47,553 nt of DNA from Hyphomicrobium sp. (GCF_020852195.1 NZ_JADZBI010000016.1:1-47553); one strand, 5' to 3'; positions 1-9,802 are shown, counted from the first letter of the stretch. A program made the numbers and translations. Notes: generated by a model not told the origin, from the sequence alone.

Positions 1-316
1 GCGAGACGCGCAGACTGCATGCGCGCCTCTGAAACCCCGCGGTAACACTTACGCGGTGGACTCGGGAAATAAAGCGCCGACAAGCCCATTGACGTTCCCG
101 AGAATGAGTCTGACGTTTTCTCGAACGGATGGCGGCATTTAGTTTCAGCTTATTCTAATTATTGCCCTCTACTTTCAGTATACGTCTCTTTTCTGCGGCA
201 TCGATCGGCCATCGAGACTTGAGACGAAGTGCCAAGAAAATGAGAAAGAGAGAGCACGCAGCTCATGCAGAGAGAGCGGCTCTTTCAGCCAGAGTGCTCA
301 GCGCAGCGGCCGCGCA
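1..316. other. Left-edge stretch with no recognisable gene
   Basis: I see no convincing coding region here. The only structure is an 8-bp inverted repeat, CTCGGGAA at 61-68 and TTCCCGAG at 95-102, separated by 26 bases, with no T-run after it. It could be a weak terminator or operator, or chance. The AraC-type gene that follows reads leftwards and ends at 317. Confidence 0.4.
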
Positions 317-1186
317 TCAGGCGCGAATGTCCCCTGGACAGGTGCCGTAGGTCTTCTTGAATGCCGTGATGAAGCCGGATGGGCTTGTGTATCCAGCGAT
401 CCACGCGGCCTCTGCGACGGTCACGCCGCGCACCTCGAGCGCATCGCGTGCCGCCTCCAGGCGCTTGCGACGTATGAACTCGAAAACCGTTATTCCGAAT
501 TGCTGCTTGAAATGACGCTGCACTGAGGAAACGCTTGCGCCACTTTCCCGTGCGATGGTTTCGATCGTCAAAGTCTTGGACAGATTTGCAAGGATGAAAT
601 TCCGCACACGCTCGCTTTGACGCGCGCTCATCAACGAGGGCTTGTGGTCGATCTCCTCGGCTTGGGCAACAAGCAGCGCGCACGAGAGACGCATCAGTTC
701 GATGCCGCGCGCCGTGCGATAGAGGGTCAGCAGCTCGCCCTTGAGATTGGGCGGAGGACGGCTGATCTGCTCGGCAAGCTCGACGAGATCCGGCGTAGGC
801 TCGAAGGCAAAATGACTGAGGTGCGTTGACAGGAAGCGACGCAACACAGGCGAGCAAGTCGAGATCGCTCCAATCTCACGCTCGATCCAGTTCAACGGAA
901 TCGACAACTTGACCTTGCGGAGACGTCCCGCATCAACGTGATTGAAGTGAATCCTGGACTCGTGCCTGACATTGATCATCGAGACACGCGGACTGCCTAC
1001 TTCCGCGCTCTCCGAGAAGTGCACGCCGTCGATGACGAACGACTGGCCGCCGCTCAGGTAGAAGTTGATGATGAGCTTCGGGCTCACCTCGAGGTCCTCT
1101 AGGCCCGAGCAACAGCTCCGCCCTTCGAGGGCGCCAACGAACACCCGCTCAGGTGAGATCGAGTTATCGACTATGCCGTTCTGCAT
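317..1186 (-). CDS. AraC-family transcriptional regulator
   Basis: A DNA-binding regulator of about 289 residues. The C-terminal 100 residues carry the AraC/XylS double helix-turn-helix: first helix pair around TIETIARESGASVSSVQRHF, then the family signature ending in GYTSPSGFITAFKKTYGTCPGDIR. The first 180 residues form a ligand- or partner-sensing part without a motif I can name. An in-frame GTG lies nine bases further upstream (1195); I chose the ATG at 1186, but neither has a strong ribosome-binding site. It stands alone: the next gene on the same strand starts 1.6 kb away and encodes a diguanylate cyclase, and nothing in the sequence shows its target. The family call is secure; the effector is unknown. 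Confidence 0.85.
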   Translation of the reverse strand: MQNGIVDNSISPERVFVGALEGRSCCSGLEDLEVSPKLIINFYLSGGQSFVIDGVHFSESAEVGSPRVSMINVRHESRIHFNHVDAGRLRKVKLSIPLNWIEREIGAISTCSPVLRRFLSTHLSHFAFEPTPDLVELAEQISRPPPNLKGELLTLYRTARGIELMRLSCALLVAQAEEIDHKPSLMSARQSERVRNFILANLSKTLTIETIARESGASVSSVQRHFKQQFGITVFEFIRRKRLEAARDALEVRGVTVAEAAWIAGYTSPSGFITAFKKTYGTCPGDIRA

Positions 1187-1431
1187 CAGACACACAGCGC
1201 TGGATCCGCTACGTGCGCGATCTTCTCATGACCAAGCTCTTCACCCATCGCCGAAAGGGTCGAGCGTCATGATGTATAGATTACTATTTTTGTCAAGTTT
1301 TAGTGCCAGTTTGGAGACCATGAGTGGCCGAACGGTAACAATCCATAGCCGCTCGATTTTCGGCCGTAGAGACTCCTAATTGAGGACGGTCCGCGCCTGC
1401 GAGCCGCAGGGGCTCCGGCAGACATCCCGGC

Positions 1432-2817
1432 TTATGCCAATGCCCGCTCCGGCGGCTTGGGCTCGGAATACCATCGATACCGCGATCGACCGCTTGTCTT
1501 GGCATCGTAGAGTGCCTTGTCGGCACGGCGCAGCACGTCCTCCAAGGCATCGTTCGGTTGCGCCAACGCAATGCCGATGGAAACGCCTACGATGAGCTCG
1601 TGAGCGTCATAGGTGATGTCGGCTGAAACTTCCTGAATGATAGTCTTGCATAGCCTGTGGAGGGACGATTCATCCCGCTCCAAGGTCACGATGACGAATT
1701 CATCGCCTCCAAGGCGCGCGCAAAAGTCTCCTGCTTTGGTGGTTGCCTCCAGGCGCCTTCCGATCTCAGCAAGGACAAAGTCGCCGGCTTCGTGACCAAA
1801 CGTATCGTTGATCGGCTTGAAGCGATCGAGATCGAGAAAGAGAACGCTCACAGGGGTGTCGGGCCGGCTCAGGATGTCCCGAAGACGCTGCGTGAACAGA
1901 TTGCGGTTGGGCAGGCCAGTGACCGCATCGAAGTGCGCCGTTTTCCGAAGCGAGCGATGATGTTCCTGGAACATGTATGCGTCGCGCGTGCCCTGCCGTC
2001 CAAGCCACCACAGCATTCCGCCGAACATCGCCGCGATCACCGCGAAAGAGGGTATGATGGCGTGCAGCATCTCGCGACCAGGTCGCGGAGCCATCACCTC
2101 GATCAGGAATGCGGCATCGCCGGCGCTCGAACGCAGAACGTTTCCGTCCGAGGGGGCCGAATCCCGATCCGCCTCCACCAGCTGCAGCTGCTCCAGGCCG
2201 AGGTTCTTGCGTAGTTGTTCCAGCTCGCCATGGGTCAGGCGGTCCCCGAACAGCAAGACGGACACGCCGGCGCCGTCGGGCACCACGGAGGGATCGGCAC
2301 CCGTCGAAATGACGCGCGCTGCGGCGAAGACCGGATCGCCGTGGGCAACCAGGATTCCGTTGGCGGCATTGCCAGCTCCCATGGTCCGTGCCCGATCGAC
2401 GAGATCCTTGACGCCGCGGATAGCGCCGACAGCCGGCTCTTTCATGAGCTGCCCGTCGACGATGCTATAAACCTCCCTGCCGGCGGCATCGAACACGGCC
2501 GCGTATTCGATGCTGAGGTCATCCAGAAGGTTGGCCCCCACATTGCGCCTCTCATAGGCCCAGGACACATCGACATTGTTGTGCAGATGTTTGTAGGCCG
2601 CGCCCCAGTCCGCGTAATCGCTGACGGTCTTCTCGATCCAGCTTTCCTTTTCCTGGAGGAGGAGGCGGACGAACTGTGTGGTTTGCGCCAGGGACTTCTG
2701 ATCTTGGATGCGGGCGATACCGACCAGAAACAGGATGGAGAGCACATAAGCCAAAAGCACAGCGGCCAGGATGACGGCCACCGTCTTCCGGCTGAATGCG
2801 AGAGCCAAGTTCGTCAT
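1432..2817 (-). CDS. CHASE4-domain diguanylate cyclase
   Basis: A membrane sensor of 461 residues that should make cyclic di-GMP from GTP. A first membrane helix (about residues 12-34) is followed by a periplasmic CHASE4-type sensor, recognised by SWIEKTVSDYADW...AYKHL and the later IEYAAVFDAAGREVYS. A second membrane helix lies around 245-268, then a GGDEF domain from about residue 290. The active-site GGDEF is intact at residues 370-374. The inhibitory I-site RxxD just upstream is changed to KAGD, so product inhibition may be weak. It is divergent from the kinase at 3144, with a 326-base gap that contains an inverted repeat. Its closeness to a second c-di-GMP protein (5621-8479) suggests a local signalling block, but the signal is unknown. 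Confidence 0.88.
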   Translation of the reverse strand: MTNLALAFSRKTVAVILAAVLLAYVLSILFLVGIARIQDQKSLAQTTQFVRLLLQEKESWIEKTVSDYADWGAAYKHLHNNVDVSWAYERRNVGANLLDDLSIEYAAVFDAAGREVYSIVDGQLMKEPAVGAIRGVKDLVDRARTMGAGNAANGILVAHGDPVFAAARVISTGADPSVVPDGAGVSVLLFGDRLTHGELEQLRKNLGLEQLQLVEADRDSAPSDGNVLRSSAGDAAFLIEVMAPRPGREMLHAIIPSFAVIAAMFGGMLWWLGRQGTRDAYMFQEHHRSLRKTAHFDAVTGLPNRNLFTQRLRDILSRPDTPVSVLFLDLDRFKPINDTFGHEAGDFVLAEIGRRLEATTKAGDFCARLGGDEFVIVTLERDESSLHRLCKTIIQEVSADITYDAHELIVGVSIGIALAQPNDALEDVLRRADKALYDAKTSGRSRYRWYSEPKPPERALA

Positions 2818-3143
2818 CTGCTTCGCCGGATCTCCTACTGGCGCCGTGTCCAGGGGAGACCAATACAGACGGGGCGCGCTTCAATGCCAGATGTCTCGAA
2901 TAGTGCGACTAACCACTGGTAAAGACGCGAGAGAGCCATCCGCAACATACCGAGATGCGCCACATTCGGCGGGGGTACGCCGCCGAATAGGTGCTCCAAG
3001 TCGCAACAAAGGAATGTTAAAATTATCAAGTCGTTGTGGGTTGACTTGACCTCGACCCGTAGGCCGATGCTTGATCTCGTTGTGCTCGGTCTGGTGCCGA
3101 TGCCTGTGCGGAGTTATTATTTGTCAGGTCTCCGAGAATCCCG
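2818..3143. other. Divergent promoter region between cyclase and sensor kinase
   Basis: No gene is visible in these 326 bases. The spacer should contain promoters for the leftward cyclase (start 2817) and the rightward kinase (start 3144). It holds a 9-bp inverted repeat at 2964-2988 (listed separately) and an AT-rich stretch at about 3010-3030 that could be part of a promoter. I found no clear -35/-10 pair. Confidence 0.45.
2964..2988. promoter_or_regulatory. 9-bp inverted repeat in divergent promoter region
   Basis: ATTCGGCGG (2964-2972) and CCGCCGAAT (2980-2988) pair perfectly around a 7-base loop. No T-run follows on either strand, so an operator or an mRNA leader hairpin is more likely than a terminator. 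It lies about 150 bases upstream of both flanking start codons. Confidence 0.35.
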
Positions 3144-5174
3144 GTGCGAACCCTGGACGATCAGCCCGCCCTCACCCATGAGGCCCAGACTTCGGAGCCG
3201 CATCCGAAAGCAACTGGCTTCAGCCAGCCGCCGTCGTTTACGCAGGCCCTGGTCACCAGTGTCGTAGGACTGGTGACGGCCCTCGGGCTTGCCTTGGTGA
3301 TCGCAATGATCTGGCAAGGCATCTCCAGCACCGAGGAGGCGGCGCGTCAGGAGATCAGCGAAACGCTCAATCGAACCGTGGAGCGCCTGGGGCTACTTGT
3401 CCGTTCGGCGGAGATGACGGCGGAGTCCGCGGAGCGCGCGGCTCGCTGGCCCGAAGTGACGAGCGGCACATTGCGTTCCACTCTTGAGCGCTCATTGGCC
3501 GCCTTCGAGCAGCGACCGGAGCTGAGCTATCTTGGCATCGTGCTGCCTGATACAGGCGAATACGGAAATCTGGAGCGCACCGCCTCCGGCGAGATCCTGC
3601 TCTGGCTTTTTCCCGGCACGCGGCCCCATGATCCGGTGACGCGCACCTACGTCCTGACGGACCAGGGTTTCGTCCTCCGAGACGAGCGCCCCACGGACGG
3701 CTATGATCCGCGCAAGCGGCCCTTCTACCAGGCAGCGCTTGACGGTTCCCCTGAGGGCAAATGGATTCCTGGGTACAAGTGGATCGTCCATGAACCGGAT
3801 AGCCCAGACCTCTGGGGCTTCAGCTTCGTCAAGGCTCTGCGAAGTGGCGAAGGCCGCCTGGTCGGCGTTCTCGACACCGATTTCGACATGCCGGCTTTGA
3901 ACGGATTCCTTCAGTCCCTCGTCTCGGAATATCGTTCCGAGATCCAGATCGTGGAACTGGCCGCCGTGCCGCGCCTGATCGGAGACAACGCAGTCGAGCG
4001 CGCTCCGTTGCCTCTTCCCGATGACCTCGCTCCCTTGATCGAGCTGTCCGCGTCCGGCGGCCCGTTCGTAAGCCGAATGGAGCTGGACGGAGAGCACCGC
4101 TGGGTGGCCGCCCGACGAATGGAGCTCAAGGGGGGTCTTTCGTGGCTGGTGGTCGCCTCGCGCAAAGATCCCTTCATCCAGGCTCCCTTGCGTCTCCAGT
4201 TGTATCAGGTGGTCGGCATGGGTCTGGTGATGGTGGCGGGACTGCTGTTGGTCTCAGTCTGGATGGCGCGCCGCTTTGGTCAGCCGCTCACGGAGTTGGA
4301 ACAGCGCATCGCCAGCACCGGGCACGACGAGAGAGAGGTGCCCGTGGCGAGCGCTGCGTCCGTCGCCGGCGGCTTCAGGGAAACCCGTCTGCTGGGCGAG
4401 GCCCTGGATCGCTTTGCCACCGAGCGCAGGCAGGCACAGGCGCGACTGGAAGCCTTCAACGCCGAACTCGAGGAACGCGTCGCCCATCGCACCCGCGAGC
4501 TTCAGATCGTCAACGAGGAGCTGGACAGTTTCTCCTACTCGGTCTCGCACGATCTACGTGCGCCCTTGCGCAGCATAGCAGGCTTCTCCGAGATCCTGAC
4601 CAGGAGCTATGCGGATGCCCTTGATGGCAAAGCGCGAGACTATCTCAATCGCGTGCAGGCAGCCACGCATCGGATGGGAGAGCTGATCGATGATCTGCTC
4701 AAGCTCTCGCGCGTGTCACGCGCCGAAATGCGCCGCGAGACGGTCGACCTGAGCCTCATGGCTCATGAAATTCTCGCTCAGCTTCGTCAAGATGAGCCGG
4801 ACCGCCAGGTGCAGACCGGCGTAGCTGACGGGCTCATTGCCGAGGGCGATGTCCGTCTGCTGCGCATCTTGCTGGAGAATCTTCTCGGCAACGCCTGGAA
4901 ATTCACCTCCAAGACGCCAGATGCCCGCATCGCCTTCACCGCCGTCAACGAGAGCGGGGCGACAACGTTCGTTGTCAGCGACAACGGCGCTGGTTTCGAT
5001 ATGCGCTATGCGGACAAACTTTTCGCTCCGTTCCAGCGCCTGCACCGCACGACGGAGTTTTCCGGCACCGGAATCGGCCTTGCGACCGTCCAGCGCATCG
5101 TCGGCCGCCATGGTGGCGTCATCTCCGCGGAAGCCGAGCCCGGCAAGGGTGCCACATTCCGTTTCTCTCTCTGA
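3144..5174 (+). CDS. Membrane sensor histidine kinase with Cache-type sensor
   Basis: A 676-residue two-component kinase starting at GTG 3144. A membrane helix (about residues 35-58) leads into a large periplasmic PDC/dCache-like region (about 65-345, with GYDPRKRPFYQAAL and GVLDTDFDM typical of such sensors). A second membrane helix (about 353-375) and a HAMP-like linker follow. The HisKA domain has the phospho-acceptor His469 in SVSHDLRAPL, the form seen in bacteriophytochrome-type kinases. The C-terminal ATPase domain has NLLGNAWKFT (N box) and DNGAGFDMRYADKLFAPFQRL, and ends at residue 676. It is followed after 9 bases by a single-domain receiver and then a receiver-linked c-di-GMP enzyme, so the three genes probably form one phosphorelay operon. 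The ligand is unknown. Confidence 0.9.
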   Translation: MRTLDDQPALTHEAQTSEPHPKATGFSQPPSFTQALVTSVVGLVTALGLALVIAMIWQGISSTEEAARQEISETLNRTVERLGLLVRSAEMTAESAERAARWPEVTSGTLRSTLERSLAAFEQRPELSYLGIVLPDTGEYGNLERTASGEILLWLFPGTRPHDPVTRTYVLTDQGFVLRDERPTDGYDPRKRPFYQAALDGSPEGKWIPGYKWIVHEPDSPDLWGFSFVKALRSGEGRLVGVLDTDFDMPALNGFLQSLVSEYRSEIQIVELAAVPRLIGDNAVERAPLPLPDDLAPLIELSASGGPFVSRMELDGEHRWVAARRMELKGGLSWLVVASRKDPFIQAPLRLQLYQVVGMGLVMVAGLLLVSVWMARRFGQPLTELEQRIASTGHDEREVPVASAASVAGGFRETRLLGEALDRFATERRQAQARLEAFNAELEERVAHRTRELQIVNEELDSFSYSVSHDLRAPLRSIAGFSEILTRSYADALDGKARDYLNRVQAATHRMGELIDDLLKLSRVSRAEMRRETVDLSLMAHEILAQLRQDEPDRQVQTGVADGLIAEGDVRLLRILLENLLGNAWKFTSKTPDARIAFTAVNESGATTFVVSDNGAGFDMRYADKLFAPFQRLHRTTEFSGTGIGLATVQRIVGRHGGVISAEAEPGKGATFRFSL

Positions 5175-5183
5175 GCCAAGCCC

Positions 5184-5624
5184 ATGTCCAACAAGACCAT
5201 CCTTCTCGTTGAAGACAACCCGGACGACGAAGAGCTGACCCTGCTCGCTTTCCAGCAGAACAAGATCTGCAACGCCATCACGGTGGCACGTGACGGCGCC
5301 GAGGCGCTCGATCTTCTCTTCGGCCCCGACGACAAGGGAGGAAGCATTTCACCGACCCTGGTCCTACTCGACCTCAATCTGCCCAAGGTGAGCGGACTCG
5401 ATGTGCTGCGCCGCATTCGCGGCGATGCACGCACGAAGCTTTTGCCCGTTGTTGTTTTGACCTCGTCGCAAGAAGAGCAGGACTTGATTGACGGGTACAG
5501 CCTTGGCTGCAATAGCTATGTGCGCAAGCCCGTCAATTTCGCCGAGTTCCTCGAGACTGTGCGCCAACTTGGTCTCTACTGGCTTCTCTTGAACAAGACG
5601 CCCGAGCTCCCTGCCGCCCGATGA
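5184..5624 (+). CDS. Single-domain response regulator (Rcp1-like)
   Basis: A 146-residue CheY-like receiver with no output domain. The acidic pair in VEDNPDDEELT, the phospho-acceptor Asp63 in LLDLNLPK, Thr in VVLTSS and Lys in VRKPVNF are all present. The NPDDEEL signature and the kinase type upstream match the Rcp1/bacteriophytochrome-linked receivers. It starts 9 bases after the kinase stop, and its own stop overlaps the next start (ATGA, 5621-5624), so translation of the three genes is probably coupled. Its likely role is to take phosphate from the kinase at 3144 and pass it on or act as a sink; the target is not shown by the sequence. Confidence 0.9.
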   Translation: MSNKTILLVEDNPDDEELTLLAFQQNKICNAITVARDGAEALDLLFGPDDKGGSISPTLVLLDLNLPKVSGLDVLRRIRGDARTKLLPVVVLTSSQEEQDLIDGYSLGCNSYVRKPVNFAEFLETVRQLGLYWLLLNKTPELPAAR

Positions 5625-8479
5625 CCCGCCTGCATGCCCTGTTGGTCGAAGATTCTGAAGACGATGCGATCCTCCTTCAGGAAGCCCTGAAGCACGGCGG
5701 GTACGATGTGTCGGCGTTGCGGGTCGACACTGGCGATGCCCTTCGCCAGGCGCTCCGCGACGGGCAATGGGACGTCGTTTTCGCCGACTACAGTTTGCCG
5801 TCCTCAAGCGCCAAGGACACGCTTGAAACGGTTAGGGAAAGTGGCCTCGACCTTCCGGTCATCGTCATTTCCGGCACCGTTGGCGAGGACGTCGCCGTCG
5901 AGACGCTCAAGCTCGGCGCCGTGGATTACCTGCTCAAGCAGAATCTCACGCGCCTGGTTCCCGCGGTGCAACACGCCCTCGATGTGGCCGAGAACCGGCG
6001 TCAGCGCCGCCAGCTCGAGCACATGAAGACGATTATTCTGGAGAACTCTCCCGATCTGATCTGCTCCTTCGATGGCGAAGGGCGTTTCCTCGAGGTTAGC
6101 TCAGCATCTAGAGACATGCTCGGCTACGAGCCCACTGAGTTGAAGGGGGCTCATTTCGAGACGATTGCACACCCTGACGACTTGGATCGCATCAAGGAAG
6201 AATTCCAGGCCGTCCTGAGAGGAGGACAATCCCGCAACTTCGAGAAGCGCTGCATCCACAGATCAGGCAAGGTCGTGCATCTGCTGTGGTCTGCTGCGCT
6301 GTCCAAGACGGATGGAATCGTCGTCGGTGTTGGCCATGACGTTACCGAGCGTCGGCTGAAGGACGAAGCGCTGCGGCGCATCGAGGACGACATTCGCCGT
6401 GAGCGCGCCCTTCTGCGCGCTCTTATCGACAGCATTCCCGATCTGATTTTCTTCAAGGATCGGAGCTTTCAGTTTCGCGGCTGCAATCGCGCCACCGAAA
6501 AATATCTGGGCGTTCAGGAAAGCTGGCTGATCGGGAAGAACGACTTCGATCTCTTGCCTGAGACGTGGGCGAAGTACTACCGCACCGAGGATGAGAAGCT
6601 CTTTGCCTCCGGACAGGCACAGCGCACCGAGGAGCAGATTCCTGCAGGCGACGGAAGCGTTCGGACCTTCGACACGATCAAGACCCTCTTTCATGGTCCG
6701 AACGGCGAGTTGCTGGGGCTTCTGGGCGTCAGCCGTGACATCACCGAGCGCAAGCAGTTGGAGGAAGCGCTTCGGGAGAAGAACGCGCTGTTCGCGGCTC
6801 AGGTCGAGAGTTCGGCCGCAGGTATCCTTGTCACGGACCCGAAAGGGAACAAGATCATCCAGAATCGCCGGCTGAATGAGATGTGGGATATTCCCGCCGA
6901 CACCGCCAGCGATCCCACGCTCCCTCCGCAGCTCGAATTCGCCGCATCGCGGACAACGGCGCCTTCGCAGTTCGTCGCGAGAGTGACTTGGCTCTTCGAT
7001 CACCCGAATGAGATCGGCCGCGACGAGATCGAGCTTGTCGACGGCAGGATCTTGGACCGCTACTCGGCTCCCGTGTTAGATGCGGACGGACGCTGCTACT
7101 GGCGCACCTGGATTCACCACGACATCACAGAGCGCAGGGAGGCGGAGCGACGCATCCGCTACCTCGCCACGCATGACGATCTGACAGGACTCCCGAACCG
7201 AAACCTGATCCACGATCTCATCAGGCAAGCGATCGCGAAGGCGGACCAGGCCGGCCACCACATCGCCTTGCTCTATCTCGATCTGGACCGTTTCAAAATG
7301 ATCAATGATGGCCACGGGCATCCGTTCGGCGACGCTGTTCTGAAAGCTGCTGCGGAGCGGCTCTCCACGCTGGTGCGCGAGGATGATGCCGTGGCTCGCC
7401 AGAACGGCGACGAGTTCCTGATCCTGCTGACCGGTCTGCGCGATGCCACCGACGCCCATAGCGTTGCCCAGAAGATTGTCGAGAGCATCGCAACTCCGCT
7501 TGTCGTACAGGGGCGCGAGATTCACCTGTCCGGAAGCATCGGCGTGAGCGTGTACCCACAGGATGGCAACACCGCCGATGCATTGATCGGCAATGCCGAC
7601 GTGGCGATGTACCGTGCCAAGGAACGCGGCCGGAACATCTATCAGGCGTTCACGAGCAGCATGCGCGAGGAGGTGCAGTCCCGCGTCGACCTCGAAGCTC
7701 GGTTGCATGCTGCTGTGACTTCTGGGCAGCTCGAGCTCGCCTACCAGCCGAAGGTCAGCTTGGAGACGGGCCGCATCATCGGCTGCGAGGCGTTATTGCG
7801 CTGGCATGACCCCGAGCTAGGCACAATCCCGCCCAGCCGCTTCATTCCGGCAGCCGAGGATTCCGGCTTGATCGTGCCGATTGGCGATTGGGCCCTGCGC
7901 GTGGCCTGCTCTCAGGCCAGGGCGTGGCTGGACTCCGGTCTGCCGCCAGTTTGCATCGCGGTGAACCTCTCGGTTCGCCAGTTCCTGCAGCAGGACGTGC
8001 TCGCCTGGGTCATGCGTACACTCAAGGAAACGGGCCTGCCGCCGGAGCTTCTGGACATCGAGCTCACCGAAAGTCTGATTGCGCACGATGCTGAAAAGGT
8101 GACGGCCACCTTCAGCCAGCTCAGAGCACTCGGCGTGAAGCTCTCCATTGACGACTTCGGTACCGGCTACTCGAGCCTGAGCTATTTGAAGCACTTCCGC
8201 GTCGACACGTTGAAGATCGACCGGTCCTTCATCAGCAACATGCTCGCAAAACCGGAAGACGCAACCATCGTGCGGGCAGCCATCGCGCTGGCCCACAATC
8301 TCAAATGCCGCGTGGTCGCCGAAGGCGTCGAAACCGAGGAGCAATGTCGCTTCCTGCGTGAGAGCTCCTGCGATGAGATTCAGGGCTATTATTTCAGCGT
8401 GCCCGTATCTGCGGATGCGTTCGAGGCCATGGTGCGTTCGGGAAAGACGCTACGCACCGGCTCACTGGCATCGGCCTAG
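5621..8479 (+). CDS. Receiver-PAS-GGDEF-EAL c-di-GMP signalling protein
   Basis: A 952-residue soluble regulator. The order is a receiver (1-125, phospho-acceptor Asp56 in FADYSLPS), three PAS modules (about 140-255, 265-385 and 390-505; each ends near a DITER-type motif), a GGDEF domain (about 510-680) and an EAL domain (about 695-945). The GGDEF signature reads NGDEF at 595-599, so its first Gly is lost; cyclase activity is doubtful but not excluded, since SGDEF/AGDEF variants can work. The EAL domain keeps EAL (723-725), the DDFGTGYSS loop and the KIDRSFI strand, so phosphodiesterase activity is expected. The four-base overlap with the receiver gene ties it to the kinase operon. The likely role is to turn the kinase signal into lower (or tuned) c-di-GMP. 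Confidence 0.9.
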   Translation: MTRLHALLVEDSEDDAILLQEALKHGGYDVSALRVDTGDALRQALRDGQWDVVFADYSLPSSSAKDTLETVRESGLDLPVIVISGTVGEDVAVETLKLGAVDYLLKQNLTRLVPAVQHALDVAENRRQRRQLEHMKTIILENSPDLICSFDGEGRFLEVSSASRDMLGYEPTELKGAHFETIAHPDDLDRIKEEFQAVLRGGQSRNFEKRCIHRSGKVVHLLWSAALSKTDGIVVGVGHDVTERRLKDEALRRIEDDIRRERALLRALIDSIPDLIFFKDRSFQFRGCNRATEKYLGVQESWLIGKNDFDLLPETWAKYYRTEDEKLFASGQAQRTEEQIPAGDGSVRTFDTIKTLFHGPNGELLGLLGVSRDITERKQLEEALREKNALFAAQVESSAAGILVTDPKGNKIIQNRRLNEMWDIPADTASDPTLPPQLEFAASRTTAPSQFVARVTWLFDHPNEIGRDEIELVDGRILDRYSAPVLDADGRCYWRTWIHHDITERREAERRIRYLATHDDLTGLPNRNLIHDLIRQAIAKADQAGHHIALLYLDLDRFKMINDGHGHPFGDAVLKAAAERLSTLVREDDAVARQNGDEFLILLTGLRDATDAHSVAQKIVESIATPLVVQGREIHLSGSIGVSVYPQDGNTADALIGNADVAMYRAKERGRNIYQAFTSSMREEVQSRVDLEARLHAAVTSGQLELAYQPKVSLETGRIIGCEALLRWHDPELGTIPPSRFIPAAEDSGLIVPIGDWALRVACSQARAWLDSGLPPVCIAVNLSVRQFLQQDVLAWVMRTLKETGLPPELLDIELTESLIAHDAEKVTATFSQLRALGVKLSIDDFGTGYSSLSYLKHFRVDTLKIDRSFISNMLAKPEDATIVRAAIALAHNLKCRVVAEGVETEEQCRFLRESSCDEIQGYYFSVPVSADAFEAMVRSGKTLRTGSLASA

Positions 8480-8611
8480 CCACGGTTTCGGTTGCAGTAT
8501 GACATTGAAGAAGCTGTCCGACCCCTCGCTTGGTTCAGACGCTCAGGTGTCCAAAAATCCCGACGATGGACAGAGATGCCTCTGGGGCGGCGCTGCGGCT
8601 CTTTTGCCGAA

Positions 8612-9802
8612 CTATTGAACAAGCTCGAGTGCAATGGCTGTCGCTTCTCCACCGCCGATGCAAACAGACGCTACCCCACGCTTCTGACCATATCGCTGAA
8701 GAGCGGCCAGCAGTGTTACTATCACTCGCGCACCGGACGCACCGATGGGATGTCCTAGCGCGCAAGCACCTCCGTGGACGTTGACTTGCTCCCGAGACAA
8801 ACCGAGCTCCCGTATTGCAGCCATCGCAACGACGGCAAAGGCCTCATTGATCTCGAACAGATCAACATCCTTTGACTGCCAGCCCGTGCGATTAAACAAT
8901 TCTCGGACCGCGTAGATCGGCGCGGTGGGAAACAGATTAGGCGCCCCCCCATAGGTAGCGTGCTGCTTGATCTCCGCGAGCGGCAGCAAACCTCGGCGTT
9001 CGGCCTCCGAGCGCCGCATCAGCGCGAGCGCAGCTGCTCCATCTGAAATTGAGCTGGAATTGGCCGCGGTGACGGTCCCCCCCTCGCGGAATGCGGGCTT
9101 CAGGAGAGCTATCCGGTCCAGCCTGGCCTTTGGAGGTTGCTCATCCTGCGCAACTTGTCGCTCCGATTTTCCTGAACCGACATGGAGCGTTACGATTTCC
9201 GAATCGAAACATCCATCGCTTATCGCCTTTTGCGCGCGCGTCAGCGAGGATACCGCGAACTCGTCTTGCGCCTCACGCGAGAACTGATAAGCCTCTGCGC
9301 AATCCTCCGCAAATGTGCCCATAAGACGACCTTTATCGTAAGCGTCTTCCAGGCCATCAAGAAACATGTGGTCGACGACCTTCCCATGGCCCATGCGGTA
9401 CCCTGCCCGCGCGCGATCCAGCAGGTAAGGCGCGTTGCTCATGCTCTCCATGCCGCCGGCCACGATCACCTTTGCACTGCCTGCGACGATGAGGTCATGA
9501 GCCAACATCGTCGTTTTCATTCCGGAGCCGCACATTTTGTTTATCGTTGTGGCGCCGGTCTTAAGAGGCAATCCCGCGCGGATCGATGCCTGCCGCGCCG
9601 GAGCTTGTCCCTGGCCAGCGGCAAGCACGCAGCCAAAGATGACTTCATCGACATCATCCCCCGAAATACCGGCTCTCTGGATCGTGCCGGCGATAGCTGC
9701 CGCACCGAGTTCGCTCGCTTGGAGCTCCTTCAGACTGCCCTGAAATCCACCCAAGGGAGTGCGCGCGGCACTTACAATCACAACTGGATCATGTTTATCC
9801 AC
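8612..9802 (-). CDS. Acetyl-CoA acetyltransferase / thiolase
   Basis: A 396-residue thiolase, the family's usual length. It should cleave acetoacetyl-CoA (or another 3-oxoacyl-CoA) with CoA to acetyl-CoA. The nucleophile Cys91 lies in NKMCGSGMKT, the catalytic His in GGACALGHPIGASGAR, and the second active-site Cys in ASVCIGGGEA. I chose the GTG at 9802: GGAG sits six bases before it and family homology begins at once (DPVVIVSAARTPLGG). An upstream start at 9910 would run into the dehydrogenase gene. It is the last gene of the leftward operon ligase - ThDP enzyme - dehydrogenase - thiolase, 79 bases after the dehydrogenase stop. In that setting it should perform the final step to two acetyl-CoA, or acetyl-CoA plus another acyl-CoA. 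Confidence 0.9.
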   Translation of the reverse strand: MDKHDPVVIVSAARTPLGGFQGSLKELQASELGAAAIAGTIQRAGISGDDVDEVIFGCVLAAGQGQAPARQASIRAGLPLKTGATTINKMCGSGMKTTMLAHDLIVAGSAKVIVAGGMESMSNAPYLLDRARAGYRMGHGKVVDHMFLDGLEDAYDKGRLMGTFAEDCAEAYQFSREAQDEFAVSSLTRAQKAISDGCFDSEIVTLHVGSGKSERQVAQDEQPPKARLDRIALLKPAFREGGTVTAANSSSISDGAAALALMRRSEAERRGLLPLAEIKQHATYGGAPNLFPTAPIYAVRELFNRTGWQSKDVDLFEINEAFAVVAMAAIRELGLSREQVNVHGGACALGHPIGASGARVIVTLLAALQRYGQKRGVASVCIGGGEATAIALELVQ

